From positions 18,178 to 82,177 of the forward strand of contig NZ_JAGQBX010000007.1 in assembly GCF_024345855.1 (NCBI RefSeq): a stretch of 64,000 nt of DNA. The letters are read 5' to 3'. This stretch comes from Synechococcus sp. GreenBA-s. Its GTDB lineage: Bacteria > Cyanobacteriota > Cyanobacteriia > PCC-6307 > Cyanobiaceae. Each line of letters starts with the position of its first letter. Position 1 is the stretch's first letter. Below, piece after piece: positions 50,858-59,989 of the stretch. A program made the position numbers and the translations under genes. The notes beneath the pieces were generated by a model. That model did no database searches. It saw only the letters and a list, made by a program, of their open reading frames with translations, and was not told where the DNA came from.

Positions 50858-52276
50858 ATGGCCAAGACCGCCCAGGACGTGCTCCGTCAGATCAAGGACG
50901 AGGGCATCGAACTGATCGATCTGAAGTTCACCGATCTGCACGGCAAGTGGCAGCACCTCACGGTCTGCGCCGACCTGGTCGATGAGGCGGCCTTCACGGA
51001 GGGCCTGGCCTTCGACGGCTCCTCGATCCGCGGCTGGAAGGCGATCAACGAGTCGGACATGGCGATGGTGCCCGACCCCGCCACCGCCTGGATCGACCCC
51101 TTCTACCGCCATAAGACCCTCAGCCTGATCTGCTCGATCCAGGAGCCCCGCAGCGGTCAGCCCTACGGCCGCTGTCCCCGGGCTCTGGCCCAGAAGGCCC
51201 TCGCCTACCTGGCCTCCACCGGCCTGGCCGACACCGCCTACTTCGGTCCGGAGCCCGAGTTCTTCATCTTCGACGACGTCCGCTACAACTCCAGCCCCGG
51301 CAGCAGCTTCTACGCCGTCGATTCGATCGAGGCCCCCTGGAACACCGCTCGGCTGGAGGAGGGCGGCAACCTGGCCTACAAGATCCAGCTGAAGGAGGGC
51401 TACTTCCCCGTGGCCCCCAACGACACCCTCCAGGACATCCGCAGCGAGATGCTGCTCACCATGGCCAGCCTGGGGGTGCCGATCGAGAAGCAGCACCACG
51501 AGGTGGCCACCGCCCAGCATGAACTGGGGATCAAGTTCTCGGAGCTGATCAGTGCGGCCGACAACGTGATGATCTACAAGTACGTGGTGCGCAACGTCGC
51601 CAGGAAGTACGGCAAGACGGCCACCTTCATGCCCAAGCCGGTGTTCGCCGACAACGGCAGCGGCATGCACGTGCACCAGAGCCTCTGGAAGGGAGGTCAG
51701 CCCCTGTTCTTCGGAGAGGGCACCTACGCCAACCTCTCGCAGACCGCCCGCTGGTACATCGGCGGCCTGCTCAAGCACGCCCCCAGCTTCCTGGCCTTCA
51801 CCAACCCCACCACCAACAGCTACAAGCGCCTGGTGCCGGGCTTTGAGGCGCCGGTGAATCTGGTGTATTCCCAGGGCAACCGCTCGGCGGCCGTGCGCAT
51901 CCCGCTCACGGGTCCCAGCCCGAAGGCCAAGCGCCTGGAGTTCCGCTCCGGCGACGCCCTGGCCAACCCCTACCTGGCCTTCTCGGCGATGCTGCTGGCC
52001 GGCCTCGACGGCATCCGCAACCAGATCGACCCTGGCGACGGCACCGATGTGGACCTGTTCGAGCTGTCGGCGGAGGAGCTGGCCCGGATCTCCACGGTGC
52101 CCGCGTCACTCAACGGTGCCCTGGAGGCCCTCGATGCCGACAAGGACTACCTGCTGGCCGGCGGTGTGTTCAGCGAGGACTTCATCAGCAACTGGATCGG
52201 CATGAAGTACGAGGAGGTGCAGCAGCTGCGCCAGCGGCCCCACCCCCACGAGTTCACCATGTACTACGACGCCTGA
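50858..52276 (+). CDS. glnA: Glutamine synthetase type I (GlnA)
   Basis: This dodecameric GSI is the main ammonium-assimilating enzyme. The 472-residue length is standard. Signature segments are [19 protein letters not shown], the active-site [11 protein letters not shown], the metal/His region [15 protein letters not shown], the ATP-binding [18 protein letters not shown] and the NRSAAVRIP loop. The ATG precedes MAKTAQDVL; upstream open frame is ignored. It coexists with glnN 48 kb away, giving the cell two unrelated GS classes. Confidence 0.98.
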   Translation: MAKTAQDVLRQIKDEGIELIDLKFTDLHGKWQHLTVCADLVDEAAFTEGLAFDGSSIRGWKAINESDMAMVPDPATAWIDPFYRHKTLSLICSIQEPRSGQPYGRCPRALAQKALAYLASTGLADTAYFGPEPEFFIFDDVRYNSSPGSSFYAVDSIEAPWNTARLEEGGNLAYKIQLKEGYFPVAPNDTLQDIRSEMLLTMASLGVPIEKQHHEVATAQHELGIKFSELISAADNVMIYKYVVRNVARKYGKTATFMPKPVFADNGSGMHVHQSLWKGGQPLFFGEGTYANLSQTARWYIGGLLKHAPSFLAFTNPTTNSYKRLVPGFEAPVNLVYSQGNRSAAVRIPLTGPSPKAKRLEFRSGDALANPYLAFSAMLLAGLDGIRNQIDPGDGTDVDLFELSAEELARISTVPASLNGALEALDADKDYLLAGGVFSEDFISNWIGMKYEEVQQLRQRPHPHEFTMYYDA

Positions 52277-52295
52277 AGCCCAGCGCCTGAGTCGC

Positions 52296-52535
52296 TCAGC
52301 TGTGGCGCATCTGGGCGATGGCGCTGTCGTGCAGGTGCTTCTCATGGGCCTGGCGGATCGCCCAGGCCCGCTCCTGGCCCCGCACGTCGCCGCCGGAGTG
52401 GGGGTCGGGATGGGTGGTGATCTGGGCCAGGCCCGCGGCCTTGCGGCGCAGCTCCCGCTGGTGGGCCACAGCCCAGGCCAGGAATTCGGGATCGGCCATC
52501 CGGTCCTGCAGGGCCGCGTTGAGGGGGAGAGTCAT
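52296..52535 (-). CDS. Small hypothetical protein, 79 residues
   Basis: This is a polar, His- and Arg-rich helical protein. It begins MTLPLNAALQDRMADPEFLA, followed by a helix WAVAHQRELRRKAAGLAQI, a His-containing loop and a second helix RAWAIRQAHEKHLHDSAIAQ. It was not recognised. It is convergent with glnA (20-base gap) and divergent from the methyltransferase gene. It is probably cytoplasmic. Confidence 0.6.
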   Translation of the reverse strand: MTLPLNAALQDRMADPEFLAWAVAHQRELRRKAAGLAQITTHPDPHSGGDVRGQERAWAIRQAHEKHLHDSAIAQMRHS

Positions 52536-52728
52536 GGCGGGGAATTCGGCTGGGGGCCGGCCGGTGTGTGAGGCTTTGGCCCCATTCTGGGTCGCCTGCC
52601 TGGGGGCCCCGCCGCGGGATAGATCTCTTCACCGCCCGCTGGGCTGCACCCGGTGGCTGACGACCCACGGCCCATGGGTGGGATCGGTTGGAATGGGCCG
52701 AGCGTGCGCCCCGGGGCGAGACAGACAC

Positions 52729-53787
52729 ATGGCGGATCCGGTGACTCGGCTGGCGTATCAGACCCTGCAGCAGGGCAAGAGCCTGGTGGGGCTGGCCCAC
52801 AAGGAGGTGAGCACCAAGCTGATGGAGCTGCTGGCTCCCGAGGGGGCTGTGCCCAAGACGGTGCCGGTGCCTCCCGAGATGCTGGCGGAACTGCAGGCCT
52901 CCCACAGCCGTCTGCTGGAGGTCGACTGGCGGGAGGCCGAGGAGGGTCTCTACCCCCCCAGCCTGCTGTTCGACGCCCCCTGGCTTGAGTGGGCCAGCCG
53001 TTACCCGCTGGTGTGGCTGGACATGCCCTCCACCTGGAGCCGCCGCAGCGAGCGCCGCGTCGATGACCTGCCGGCGGAGATCAACCGCGACGACTACCCC
53101 GCCTACTACCTCCAGAACTTTCACCACCAGACCGACGGCTACCTGAGCGACTACTCGGCCTCGCTCTACGACCTGCAGGTGGAGATCCTGTTCAACGGCA
53201 CCGCAGAACCGATGCGCCGGCGTGTGCTCAAGCCCCTGGTGCAGGGTCTGCGCGCCTTCGCCGATCGCCCCGCCAGCCAGCTGCGCATCCTCGATGTGGC
53301 CACCGGCACCGGCCGCACCCTGCGCCAGATCCGCGGCGCCCTGCCCGAACCCCGCCTGATCGGCCTGGATCTCTCCCCGGCCTACCTGCGCCAGGCCAAC
53401 CGTTTGCTCACCCAGCTTCCCAACGAGCTGCCCCAGCTGGTGCAGGGCAACGCTGAGGCCATGCCCTTCGCCAAGGGTTCGATGCAGGCCGTGAGCTGCG
53501 TGTTCCTGATGCACGAGCTGCCCGGCGAGGCGCGCCAGAACGTGCTCAACGAGTGCTTCCGGGTGCTGGAGAGCGGCGGTGTGCTGGTGCTGGCGGACTC
53601 GGTGCAGATGGCCGATTCGCCCCAGTTCCAGCCGGCGATGGACAACTTCCGCCGCGTTTTCCACGAGCCCTACTACCGCGACTACATCGGTGATGACATC
53701 GACGCCCGCCTCCAGGCGGCCGGTTTCAGCGCCATCCGGGCCGAATCCCACCTGATGACCAGGGTCTGGACGGCCACCAAGCCCTGA
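52729..53787 (+). CDS. Class I SAM-dependent methyltransferase
   Basis: This 352-residue protein has an N-terminal region of about 170 residues with aromatic-rich segments (YPAYYLQNFHHQTDGYLSDY). A Rossmann-type methyltransferase domain follows, with motif I ILDVATGTGRTLRQI, motif II LIGLDLSPAYLRQA, a NAEAMPFAKGSM loop and GGVLVLADSV. The size and N-terminus resemble cyanobacterial UbiE-like enzymes of unknown substrate. The start MADPVTRLAYQ is chosen; the upstream open frame is non-homologous. Confidence 0.88.
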   Translation: MADPVTRLAYQTLQQGKSLVGLAHKEVSTKLMELLAPEGAVPKTVPVPPEMLAELQASHSRLLEVDWREAEEGLYPPSLLFDAPWLEWASRYPLVWLDMPSTWSRRSERRVDDLPAEINRDDYPAYYLQNFHHQTDGYLSDYSASLYDLQVEILFNGTAEPMRRRVLKPLVQGLRAFADRPASQLRILDVATGTGRTLRQIRGALPEPRLIGLDLSPAYLRQANRLLTQLPNELPQLVQGNAEAMPFAKGSMQAVSCVFLMHELPGEARQNVLNECFRVLESGGVLVLADSVQMADSPQFQPAMDNFRRVFHEPYYRDYIGDDIDARLQAAGFSAIRAESHLMTRVWTATKP

Positions 53788-53846
53788 CAGGCGCCCTTGC
53801 AGGACCCCCGCCGGCCAATAGGGTGCCGCCAGTCGTGCCCGCGTCG

Positions 53847-54149
53847 ATGGCGAATCCCTTCAGTATCCGGTGGCTGGACGGCTGGACCTTCCAGACCGTC
53901 TTCATGGAGGGGGCGGTGCAGGTGGAAGCCCATGGCTTCGGCATCTGTCTGCGCACTCCGGTGATGTCCGGCGAGAGCCCGATCACCGCGGCGGACCGGC
54001 TGGTGCTGGCCGAGGATCGGCGCCGCCGCTCCCTGCACACCGCCTGGCTGCGGGGTCAGCAGCTGCAGTCGGTGCTCGAGCCGCCTCCCCTGGAGGGTGC
54101 CGCGGCGGAGGTGCCGCCCGCGCCGCTGCCCGTGGGCGTCAGCGCTTGA
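53847..54149 (+). CDS. Hypothetical protein, 100 residues
   Basis: This small, probably beta-rich protein (SIRWLDGWTFQTVFMEGAVQVEAHGF) has a helical Arg-rich middle and a Pro-rich tail. It was not recognised. A TAGGGT sequence about 25 bases upstream of the ATG fits the -10 type seen elsewhere here. It is convergent with the next gene, overlapping by 11 bases. Confidence 0.6.
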   Translation: MANPFSIRWLDGWTFQTVFMEGAVQVEAHGFGICLRTPVMSGESPITAADRLVLAEDRRRRSLHTAWLRGQQLQSVLEPPPLEGAAAEVPPAPLPVGVSA

Positions 54150-54411
54150 GCAGCACCGCCAGGATCAGGCCGGCCCCACCCCAGCGCAGGGCCTTCCACA
54201 GCACCTCCTCCTGCCAGCGGCCCGGGCGCAGGGGGGCCGGCAGGGGGTCGAACAGCCGCTGGGCCAGGGCCATCCGCTGACGCAGGCGCCGGGCCCGCAG
54301 GCTGTCGTCCCCGTCGCGCAGCCGCTCCGCCTGGGACACCTGGGCCATCAGCCCCGCCAGCTGGTGCAACCAGCGGATCGGCCGGTGCGGAGATCGCGTG
54401 GGCTGTTGCAT
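54139..54411 (-). CDS. Small protein with C-terminal membrane helix
   Basis: This 90-residue protein has an amphipathic Arg-rich helical region and a C-terminal hydrophobic stretch (WGGAGLILAVLLKR), suggesting a tail-anchored protein. It was not recognised. ATG 54429 would add six residues. It is divergent from the DUF6439-like gene with about 27 bases between starts. Confidence 0.55.
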   Translation of the reverse strand: MQQPTRSPHRPIRWLHQLAGLMAQVSQAERLRDGDDSLRARRLRQRMALAQRLFDPLPAPLRPGRWQEEVLWKALRWGGAGLILAVLLKR

Positions 54412-54438
54412 CTCAACGGGCGGTTGCACCAGGCCAGG

Positions 54439-54822
54439 ATGGGGCCTCCGCGCCGCTCCCGTCCAGTGTCTGCCTCCCCCGCCAGCGCAAGCGCGAAGAG
54501 CTCAACCGCGAAGAGCGCAACCGCGCACGAGCCTGCCGCCGCGACGACCCAGTGGCCTGAGGGCAGCCTGGAGGCGGCCCAGGCCCTGCACCGCCTGCTG
54601 GCCATCGGCGATCGCCAGTGGCACGCCCTCAAGGGCCAGCCCCAGCGCCGGGCCGCTGAGCAGCTGGCCGCCGCCATGGTGCAGCTGCTGGATTCCGCCA
54701 ACCCGCCCGGGGCGCCCACCGCCACGCCCGCCCGGGAGGCGGCGACGGCGCTCACGGCCCACGCCCTCGGCTGGCTGCAGGGCGAGCTGCGCGACCCCGG
54801 CTGCCCCCAGCACGGCCGCTAG
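54439..54822 (+). CDS. DUF6439-like helical protein
   Basis: This 127-residue protein has a Ser/Ala-rich N-terminal tail and a helical core, LEAAQALHRLLAIGDRQWH, LKGQPQRRAAEQLAAAMVQL and TALTAHALGWLQGELRDPGC. The core resembles a cyanobacterial domain of unknown function (DUF6439). A cytoplasmic location is likely. It is convergent with the ATPase-domain gene, overlapping by 4 bases. Confidence 0.68.
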   Translation: MGPPRRSRPVSASPASASAKSSTAKSATAHEPAAATTQWPEGSLEAAQALHRLLAIGDRQWHALKGQPQRRAAEQLAAAMVQLLDSANPPGAPTATPAREAATALTAHALGWLQGELRDPGCPQHGR

Positions 54823-55220
54823 GCCTGGGCCGGCTGCCGGCGCGTGGCCACCTGCACGCGGTTGCCGCGGGGGCTCCAGCGCACGTCGTCGAAGCAGTGG
54901 TGGATCAGGAACAGGCCCCGGCCACAGGCCGAATCGGTGGCCTCCGGCAGGCTGTGCCCGCGGGCCTGGGGCCCCACCCCAGCGCCCTCGTCCTGCACCT
55001 GCCAGATCACCCAGCGGGGCGAGACGATGCGCCGCACCCGCAGGCACTTGCCGGGATCGTTGCCATTGCCGTGGCGCACGGCGTTCACCAGCACCTCCTG
55101 CAGGCCCAGCTGCAGCGAGGCGCTCTGCTGGGCGCAGCGGATCGGCTCCAGCAGCAGCTCCAGCAGCGGTGCCAGGTGCAGGGTGGATGGCGTGATGAAG
55201 TCGGACCAGCGCAGCGTCAT
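54819..55220 (-). CDS. Bergerat-fold ATP-binding protein, anti-sigma-factor type
   Basis: This 133-residue stand-alone HATPase of the RsbW/SpoIIAB class has an N-box LQEVLVNAVRHGNGND, a G1-type DEGAGVG and a G2-type GRGLFLIHHCFD. Such proteins bind and phosphorylate anti-anti-sigma factors in partner-switching cascades. No STAS-domain or sigma gene is adjacent, so the partner is unknown. It is a single-domain cytoplasmic protein. Confidence 0.85.
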   Translation of the reverse strand: MTLRWSDFITPSTLHLAPLLELLLEPIRCAQQSASLQLGLQEVLVNAVRHGNGNDPGKCLRVRRIVSPRWVIWQVQDEGAGVGPQARGHSLPEATDSACGRGLFLIHHCFDDVRWSPRGNRVQVATRRQPAQA

Positions 55221-55285
55221 GGATCCGGTTCAGCACCGGTTTCGACCCTACCCCCCAGGCTGCCAGCGGCTGCCGGCGGCCTGGA

Positions 55286-56053
55286 TCAGGGCGTCACCCG
55301 CTGTTGCAGGGCGGGATGGGAGAGCAGGGCATCCATCAGCCGCACGCCGCGCAGCTGGTTCACCAGGGGCAGGTGCCCCTCCGGAGCCGTGATCGACCAG
55401 GTGAAGGAGCCCGGGTAGCGGGTCCAGATCCCACCGGCCTTCCAACCGAGCCGGGACCAGAGCTGCTCCCAGCGGCCGCCGAGGCTGCGCAGCAGCCGCA
55501 GCTGCACCGAGAAGCCGAAACGGCCCTGGGAGTAGGTGACCCAAAGGCGATCGAGGCTCTCCAGGTCCACCGACGGCATCGGCGGCACTTCGCTGTAGTA
55601 CACGTAGCCGCGCTGCACGGCGGCGGGCCCGGCGAGCTGGCGCAGGATCTCGCTGGTGATCCGGTCGGCCTGCTCGTACTCCTGGGCCATCAGGTGGCGC
55701 TGCAGGGGTGCGTAGTCGATGCTGCGGGCGCTGCCCACGGCCAGCCAGCCCTCGGGATGGCGCTGCAGGAATGCCTCGGCCAGGCCGTCGCGCGGGGCGG
55801 TGGCATCGGCAGCGGCGCCATCGCCGGAACCGGCCGCGGGCTCCAGGAGGGCGTGGATCAGGCTGCCGGCGGCCCAGTCGTCGCCGGTGGCATCCAGCCG
55901 GTCGAGCGCATCGGGGATCAGGGGGCGGATCTCAGCCGAGCGCTGCTGCAGCTGGGCCAGCAGGCTGCGGCGCTGGCGGGCGGAGCTGGAGAGGAAGCGC
56001 TCCAGCAATTGGTCGGCGCTGGCCGTGGCGGAGACGGGGGGTCCGGAGAGCAT
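55286..56053 (-). CDS. GUN4 domain protein
   Basis: GUN4 binds protoporphyrin IX and Mg-protoporphyrin and stimulates Mg-chelatase in chlorophyll synthesis. The 255-residue protein has an N-terminal helical bundle and a C-terminal GUN4 core. The core shows LMAQEYEQADRITSEILRQL, PSVDLESLDRLWVTYSQGRF, GFSVQLRLLRSLGGRWEQLW and FTWSITAPEGHLPL. The conserved core is clear, but several positions differ from the classic sequence, so a paralogue is possible. It is divergent from mnmH (69-base gap). Confidence 0.88.
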   Translation of the reverse strand: MLSGPPVSATASADQLLERFLSSSARQRRSLLAQLQQRSAEIRPLIPDALDRLDATGDDWAAGSLIHALLEPAAGSGDGAAADATAPRDGLAEAFLQRHPEGWLAVGSARSIDYAPLQRHLMAQEYEQADRITSEILRQLAGPAAVQRGYVYYSEVPPMPSVDLESLDRLWVTYSQGRFGFSVQLRLLRSLGGRWEQLWSRLGWKAGGIWTRYPGSFTWSITAPEGHLPLVNQLRGVRLMDALLSHPALQQRVTP

Positions 56054-56122
56054 GGAGACGGGCTGGCCAGGTCGGTGCCAGCGTCAGGCCACTATGTCAG
56101 GCCAGGCTGGCTGTGGAGGCCG

Positions 56123-57277
56123 ATGGCAGGGTTGGTGGTGCGACAGGCGATCGAGCCCTTCCTCGCCGGTGCCGGCCCCGTGGTGGACGTGCGCAGCCCG
56201 GCGGAATTCGCCCAGGGCCACATCCCCGGAGCCCGCAATCTGCCCCTGTTCAGTGATGGGGGCCGCGCGGCCGTGGGGACCACCTACAAACAGTTGGGTC
56301 GCCAGGCCGCCGTGCAGCTGGGGCTGGAGCTGGTGGGCCCGCGCCTGGGGGAGCTGGGGGCCAGCCTCAGCGCCTGGAGCCTCGAGGCGGGCGGGACGCC
56401 CCTGCGGCTGCACTGTTGGCGGGGCGGCATGCGCTCGGCCAGCGTCGCCTGGCTGGCCCAGACCCTGGACCTGCCGGTGGCGCTGCTGGAGGGTGGCTAC
56501 AAGACCTACCGCCGCTGGGTGCTGGAGCTGCTGGAGCGGCCCTGGCCCCTGCGGCTGCTGGGCGGCCGCACCGGCACCGGCAAGACCGATCTGCTGCTGG
56601 CTCTAGAGCGCCGCGGTGTGGCGGTGCTCGACCTGGAGGGCCTGGCCCACCACCGCGGCAGCAGCTTCGGCGGGCTGGGCCTGCCGCCCCAGCCCAGCAA
56701 CGAGCACTACGAGAACCGGATTGCGGCCGTGCTGCAGGCCCTTGGCCTGGCCACCGCCGAGATCTGGGTGGAGGCCGAGAGCGCCCAGGTGGGCCGCTGC
56801 CGCGTGCCGGCGGGGATCTGGCGCCAGATGCAGAGCGCGCCCCTGGTGGAGATCGTGCGTCCCCTGGAGGAACGGCTGCGGCAGCTGGTGGCGGTCTATG
56901 GCGCCCAGGATGCGGAGGAGCTGGCCGAGGCCACCCGGCGCATCGCCCGGCGCCTGGGGCCCCAGCGCACGGCGGCGGCCCTGGCGGCCATCGCCGAGGG
57001 CGACTGGGCCGCGGCCTGTCGCCAGATGCTCGATTACTACGACCGCTGCTACGACCATGAGCTCGAGCGCCACGGTCAGCAGGGGTCGGCCCAGCCAAGC
57101 CCCCGCCCCGCCCCCGCCCCCGAGGCCCCCGCGCGCCGCAGTGTGGACCTGGGCTTCAGCTCGGCGGATCAGGCCGCCCACCGCCTCCTGGCCGAGGGGC
57201 TGGTGCAGTTTGGCTCCGTCGCACCGGTCGACCCAGGGCGCAGCGGCCCTGGTGGCCTTGGACTAGGCCCTGCCTAG
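56123..57277 (+). CDS. mnmH: tRNA 2-selenouridine synthase MnmH (SelU)
   Basis: MnmH replaces sulfur by selenium at the wobble uridine of tRNAs through a geranylated intermediate. The 384-residue protein has an N-terminal rhodanese domain with catalytic Cys98 in [14 protein letters not shown] and a P-loop GGRTGTGKT (147-155), followed by a helical domain. The start [13 protein letters not shown] is used; the open frame upstream runs opposite the gun4 gene and is a shadow. A selenophosphate source (SelD) is expected elsewhere in the genome. Confidence 0.93.
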   Translation: MAGLVVRQAIEPFLAGAGPVVDVRSPAEFAQGHIPGARNLPLFSDGGRAAVGTTYKQLGRQAAVQLGLELVGPRLGELGASLSAWSLEAGGTPLRLHCWRGGMRSASVAWLAQTLDLPVALLEGGYKTYRRWVLELLERPWPLRLLGGRTGTGKTDLLLALERRGVAVLDLEGLAHHRGSSFGGLGLPPQPSNEHYENRIAAVLQALGLATAEIWVEAESAQVGRCRVPAGIWRQMQSAPLVEIVRPLEERLRQLVAVYGAQDAEELAEATRRIARRLGPQRTAAALAAIAEGDWAAACRQMLDYYDRCYDHELERHGQQGSAQPSPRPAPAPEAPARRSVDLGFSSADQAAHRLLAEGLVQFGSVAPVDPGRSGPGGLGLGPA

Positions 57278-57280
57278 GAT
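57275..57280 (+). promoter_or_regulatory. Candidate -10 of psb28
   Basis: TAGGAT lies 21 bases before the psb28 ATG, at the mnmH stop. It resembles the TAGG.T hexamers seen before several genes here. There is no convincing -35. Confidence 0.35.
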
Positions 57281-57300
57281 TGAATTTTCCAGGGCAGCCG

Positions 57301-57675
57301 ATGGCCACCATTCAGTTCTTCCGTGGCGTGGATGAGCCCGTGGTGCCCGACATCCGCATGACCCGCTCCCGCGACGGACGCACCGGCCAGGCGATCTTCG
57401 TGTTCGAGGAGCCCCAGGCCCTCGCCCCCGAGACCCTGGGCGACATCGGCGGCATGTACCTGATCGACGAGGAGGGCCAGCTGGTCACCCGCGAGGTGAA
57501 CGCCCGCTTCGTGAACGGCAAGGCCGCTGCCCTGGAGGCGACCTACACCTGGAAGACCACTGAGGATTTCGAGCGCTTCATGCGCTTTGCCGAGCGCTAC
57601 GCGACCTCCAACGGCCTCGGCTTCGCCCAGGCGGGCGGTGACCAGGGCGAGGCTCCCGCCGACGCCGACGCCTGA
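57301..57675 (+). CDS. psb28: Photosystem II assembly protein Psb28
   Basis: Psb28 is a peripheral cytoplasmic-side protein that binds assembling photosystem II (CP47 modules). The 124-residue protein shows the family pattern [53 protein letters not shown] and [12 protein letters not shown]. The tail is acidic and Ala-rich. The start is MATIQ. Confidence 0.96.
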   Translation: MATIQFFRGVDEPVVPDIRMTRSRDGRTGQAIFVFEEPQALAPETLGDIGGMYLIDEEGQLVTREVNARFVNGKAAALEATYTWKTTEDFERFMRFAERYATSNGLGFAQAGGDQGEAPADADA

Positions 57676-57682
57676 ACCGGAG

Positions 57683-58750
57683 ATGCGCTTCGGCCAGGCC
57701 CTTGGACTGATCGCCACAGCGGCTGCCCTCTGGCTGCTCTGGAGCCTGCGGGAGGTGCTGCTGCTGGTGTTCGCGGCCGTCGTGCTGGCGATGGCCCTGT
57801 GCACCCTGGTGGCCCTGGTGCGGGAGCGCCTGCGCTGCGGCCGGCCCCTGGCGCTGCTGCTCACCGTGGTGGGTCTGGCCCTGGTGGTGGTGGTGGTGGG
57901 CACCACGGTGGTGCCCCCCTTCCTCGACCAGTTCGCCCAGCTGCTGCGCAAGCTGCCCGCCGCTGCGGCGCTGCTGCAGAGCAGCTTGCGCCAGGCCCTG
58001 GATCAGATCAGCCAGATGCTTTACGGCCAGCAGGCCCTGCAATGGCTGCAGCAGGGCTGGGGCTCCTCCAGCGAACCGAACGGGGCCCTGGCCGCCGGCC
58101 TGGGCAGCGGCCTGCTGCGGCTGCTCGGTGTGGCCGGTGGCCTGGGCAGCGGCCTGATCCAGCTGCTGTTCGTGCTGGTGGTGAGCCTGATGATCACGGC
58201 CCAGCCCCACGCCTATCGGGAGGTGGCCGTGCTGCTGGTGCCCTCCTTCTACCGGCGCCGCTTCCGTGCGGTGCTGCTGCTCTGCGGCGAAGCCCTCAGC
58301 AGCTGGATGGGCGGCCTGCTGATCAGTTCCCTGTGCGTGGCCGTGCTGGCGGGGATCGGCCTGTCGCTGCTGGGGGTGAAGCTGGTGGTGGCCAACGCCC
58401 TGCTGGCCGGCCTGCTCAACATCATTCCCAACATCGGTCCCACCCTCAGCACGGTGTTTCCGATGGCGGTGGCCCTGCTGGATTCCCCGTGGAAGGCCCT
58501 GGCGGTGCTGGTGCTCTATCTGGTGGTGCAGCACCTGGAGAGCTACGTCATCACCCCCTCGGTGATGCACCACCAGGTGAATCTGCTGCCCGGCCTCACC
58601 CTGATCGCCCAGTTCGTGTTCACCGTGCTGTTCGGGCCGCTGGGCCTGTTCCTGGCCCTGCCGATGGCGGTGTGTCTGCAGGTGGTGCTGCGGGAAGTGC
58701 TGATCCACGACGTGCTCGATCCCTGGAAGCAGCGCAGACTGGCCGGGTGA
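57683..58750 (+). CDS. AI-2E family transporter, copy 1
   Basis: This 355-residue membrane protein of the AI-2E/PerM family has about seven helices. The conserved C-terminal core includes LLNIIPNIGPTLSTVFPMAV and the final helices with GPLGLFLALPMAV. The substrate is unknown; the AI-2 naming is historical. The ATG at 57683 follows psb28 by 7 bases. A second copy follows 13 bases later. Confidence 0.88.
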   Translation: MRFGQALGLIATAAALWLLWSLREVLLLVFAAVVLAMALCTLVALVRERLRCGRPLALLLTVVGLALVVVVVGTTVVPPFLDQFAQLLRKLPAAAALLQSSLRQALDQISQMLYGQQALQWLQQGWGSSSEPNGALAAGLGSGLLRLLGVAGGLGSGLIQLLFVLVVSLMITAQPHAYREVAVLLVPSFYRRRFRAVLLLCGEALSSWMGGLLISSLCVAVLAGIGLSLLGVKLVVANALLAGLLNIIPNIGPTLSTVFPMAVALLDSPWKALAVLVLYLVVQHLESYVITPSVMHHQVNLLPGLTLIAQFVFTVLFGPLGLFLALPMAVCLQVVLREVLIHDVLDPWKQRRLAG

Positions 58751-58763
58751 TGCCAGCGATGTG

Positions 58764-59762
58764 ATGAACGGCCGCACCCTGCTGGGTCTGCTGGCCCTGG
58801 TCGTGGTCGGGCTGCTGGCCTGGGAGCTGCGCTGGGTGCTGCTGGTGCTGTTCGGTGCCATCGTGCTGGCCGTGGCCCTGGATGTGCCCGTGGCCTGGCT
58901 GCGCCGGGTCACGCCCCTGAACCGGCCCGCGGCCCTGGCGCTGGTGCTGGTGGTGCTGCTGCTGGGGGGCTGGAAGCTCGGGGAGCTGCTGATCCCCGAG
59001 CTGCTCGATCAGGTGCAGGAGCTGATCCAGCTGGTGCCCGTGCTGATCACCCGGCTGGGCGAGATGGTGGGCGACGTGAAGCTGCTCCAGAGCCTGGAGA
59101 GCCGCATCCTCAGCCTTGCCACCTTCGACAAGCTGCAGCCGGTGGGGGCCCAGCTGCTGGGCTTCGCCGGTGGTGCCGCCAACGGCACGATCCAGCTGCT
59201 GCTGCTGCTGCTGCTGGCGATCTTGCTGGCCCTCGATCCCCGCAGCCACCAGCGCCTGCTGATCGCCGCCACCCCCAGCAAGTACCGCCCGCTGGTGGCC
59301 GAGCTGCTGCGGGAGTGCCGCGACGCCCTGGGGGGCTGGCTGGCCGGCATGACGATCTCCGCCAGTGCCGTGTTCGTCCTGACCTGGGCGGGCCTGGCGC
59401 TGCTGCAGGTGCCCCTGGCCCTGTTGAGCGCCCTGGTGTGCGGGGTGCTGACCTTCGTGCCCACGATCGGCCCAACGGTCGCCACCCTGCTGCCCCTGGC
59501 GATGGCGATGCTGGTGTCGCCCGGCCGGGTGGTGCAGGTGCTGGTGCTGCGGCTGATCCTGCAGAACGGCGAGGCCTTCCTGCTCACCCCGATCCTGCTG
59601 AACCGCACCGCCCACCTGCTTCCCACCGTGGCCCTGATGGCCCAGCTCTGCCTCGGCGCGCTGCTGGGGCTGCCGGGGGTGCTGCTGGCCCTGCCCCTGG
59701 TGGTGGTGCTGCAGGTGCTGGCGGAGAAGGTGCTGGTGGAGCAGATCATGGACCGCTGGTGA
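58764..59762 (+). CDS. AI-2E family transporter, copy 2
   Basis: This 332-residue paralogue of the preceding gene has GVLTFVPTIGPTVATLLPLA and LLGLPGVLLALPLVVVLQV. The two share the fold but diverge in their middle cytoplasmic loops. The ATG at 58764 (MNGRTLLG) is more likely than the GTG just before it. Tandem copies suggest a heteromer or split substrates. Confidence 0.88.
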   Translation: MNGRTLLGLLALVVVGLLAWELRWVLLVLFGAIVLAVALDVPVAWLRRVTPLNRPAALALVLVVLLLGGWKLGELLIPELLDQVQELIQLVPVLITRLGEMVGDVKLLQSLESRILSLATFDKLQPVGAQLLGFAGGAANGTIQLLLLLLLAILLALDPRSHQRLLIAATPSKYRPLVAELLRECRDALGGWLAGMTISASAVFVLTWAGLALLQVPLALLSALVCGVLTFVPTIGPTVATLLPLAMAMLVSPGRVVQVLVLRLILQNGEAFLLTPILLNRTAHLLPTVALMAQLCLGALLGLPGVLLALPLVVVLQVLAEKVLVEQIMDRW

Positions 59763-59794
59763 GCGGCCAACCAACGCAGCTCCACCGGTGCCGG

Positions 59795-59989
59795 CTAGCG
59801 GTAGCGGCGCACCAGCGAGGGCATCAGCGCCAGCACTACCACGGCGAGGGGGTGCTGCCCCGGGATGTAGCCCAGGGAGGCCCAGGTGAAGTGGTCGGCG
59901 AGCAGCAGCAGTTCGCCGCGCAGATCCAGCAGGGCTAGCAGGGCCAGCAGCACCGGAATCCAGGGAAGACGCCAGGGCCGCTGCGCCAT
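59795..59989 (-). CDS. Small membrane protein downstream of secF
   Basis: This 64-residue protein has two hydrophobic stretches (IPVLLALLALLDLRGELLLL and HPLAVVVLALMPSLV) and a basic end. Its ATG shares one base with the secF stop (TGATG), so it is translationally coupled to the Sec genes. It was not recognised. It could be a small accessory subunit of SecDF or an unrelated cyanobacterial membrane protein. Confidence 0.68.
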   Translation of the reverse strand: MAQRPWRLPWIPVLLALLALLDLRGELLLLADHFTWASLGYIPGQHPLAVVVLALMPSLVRRYR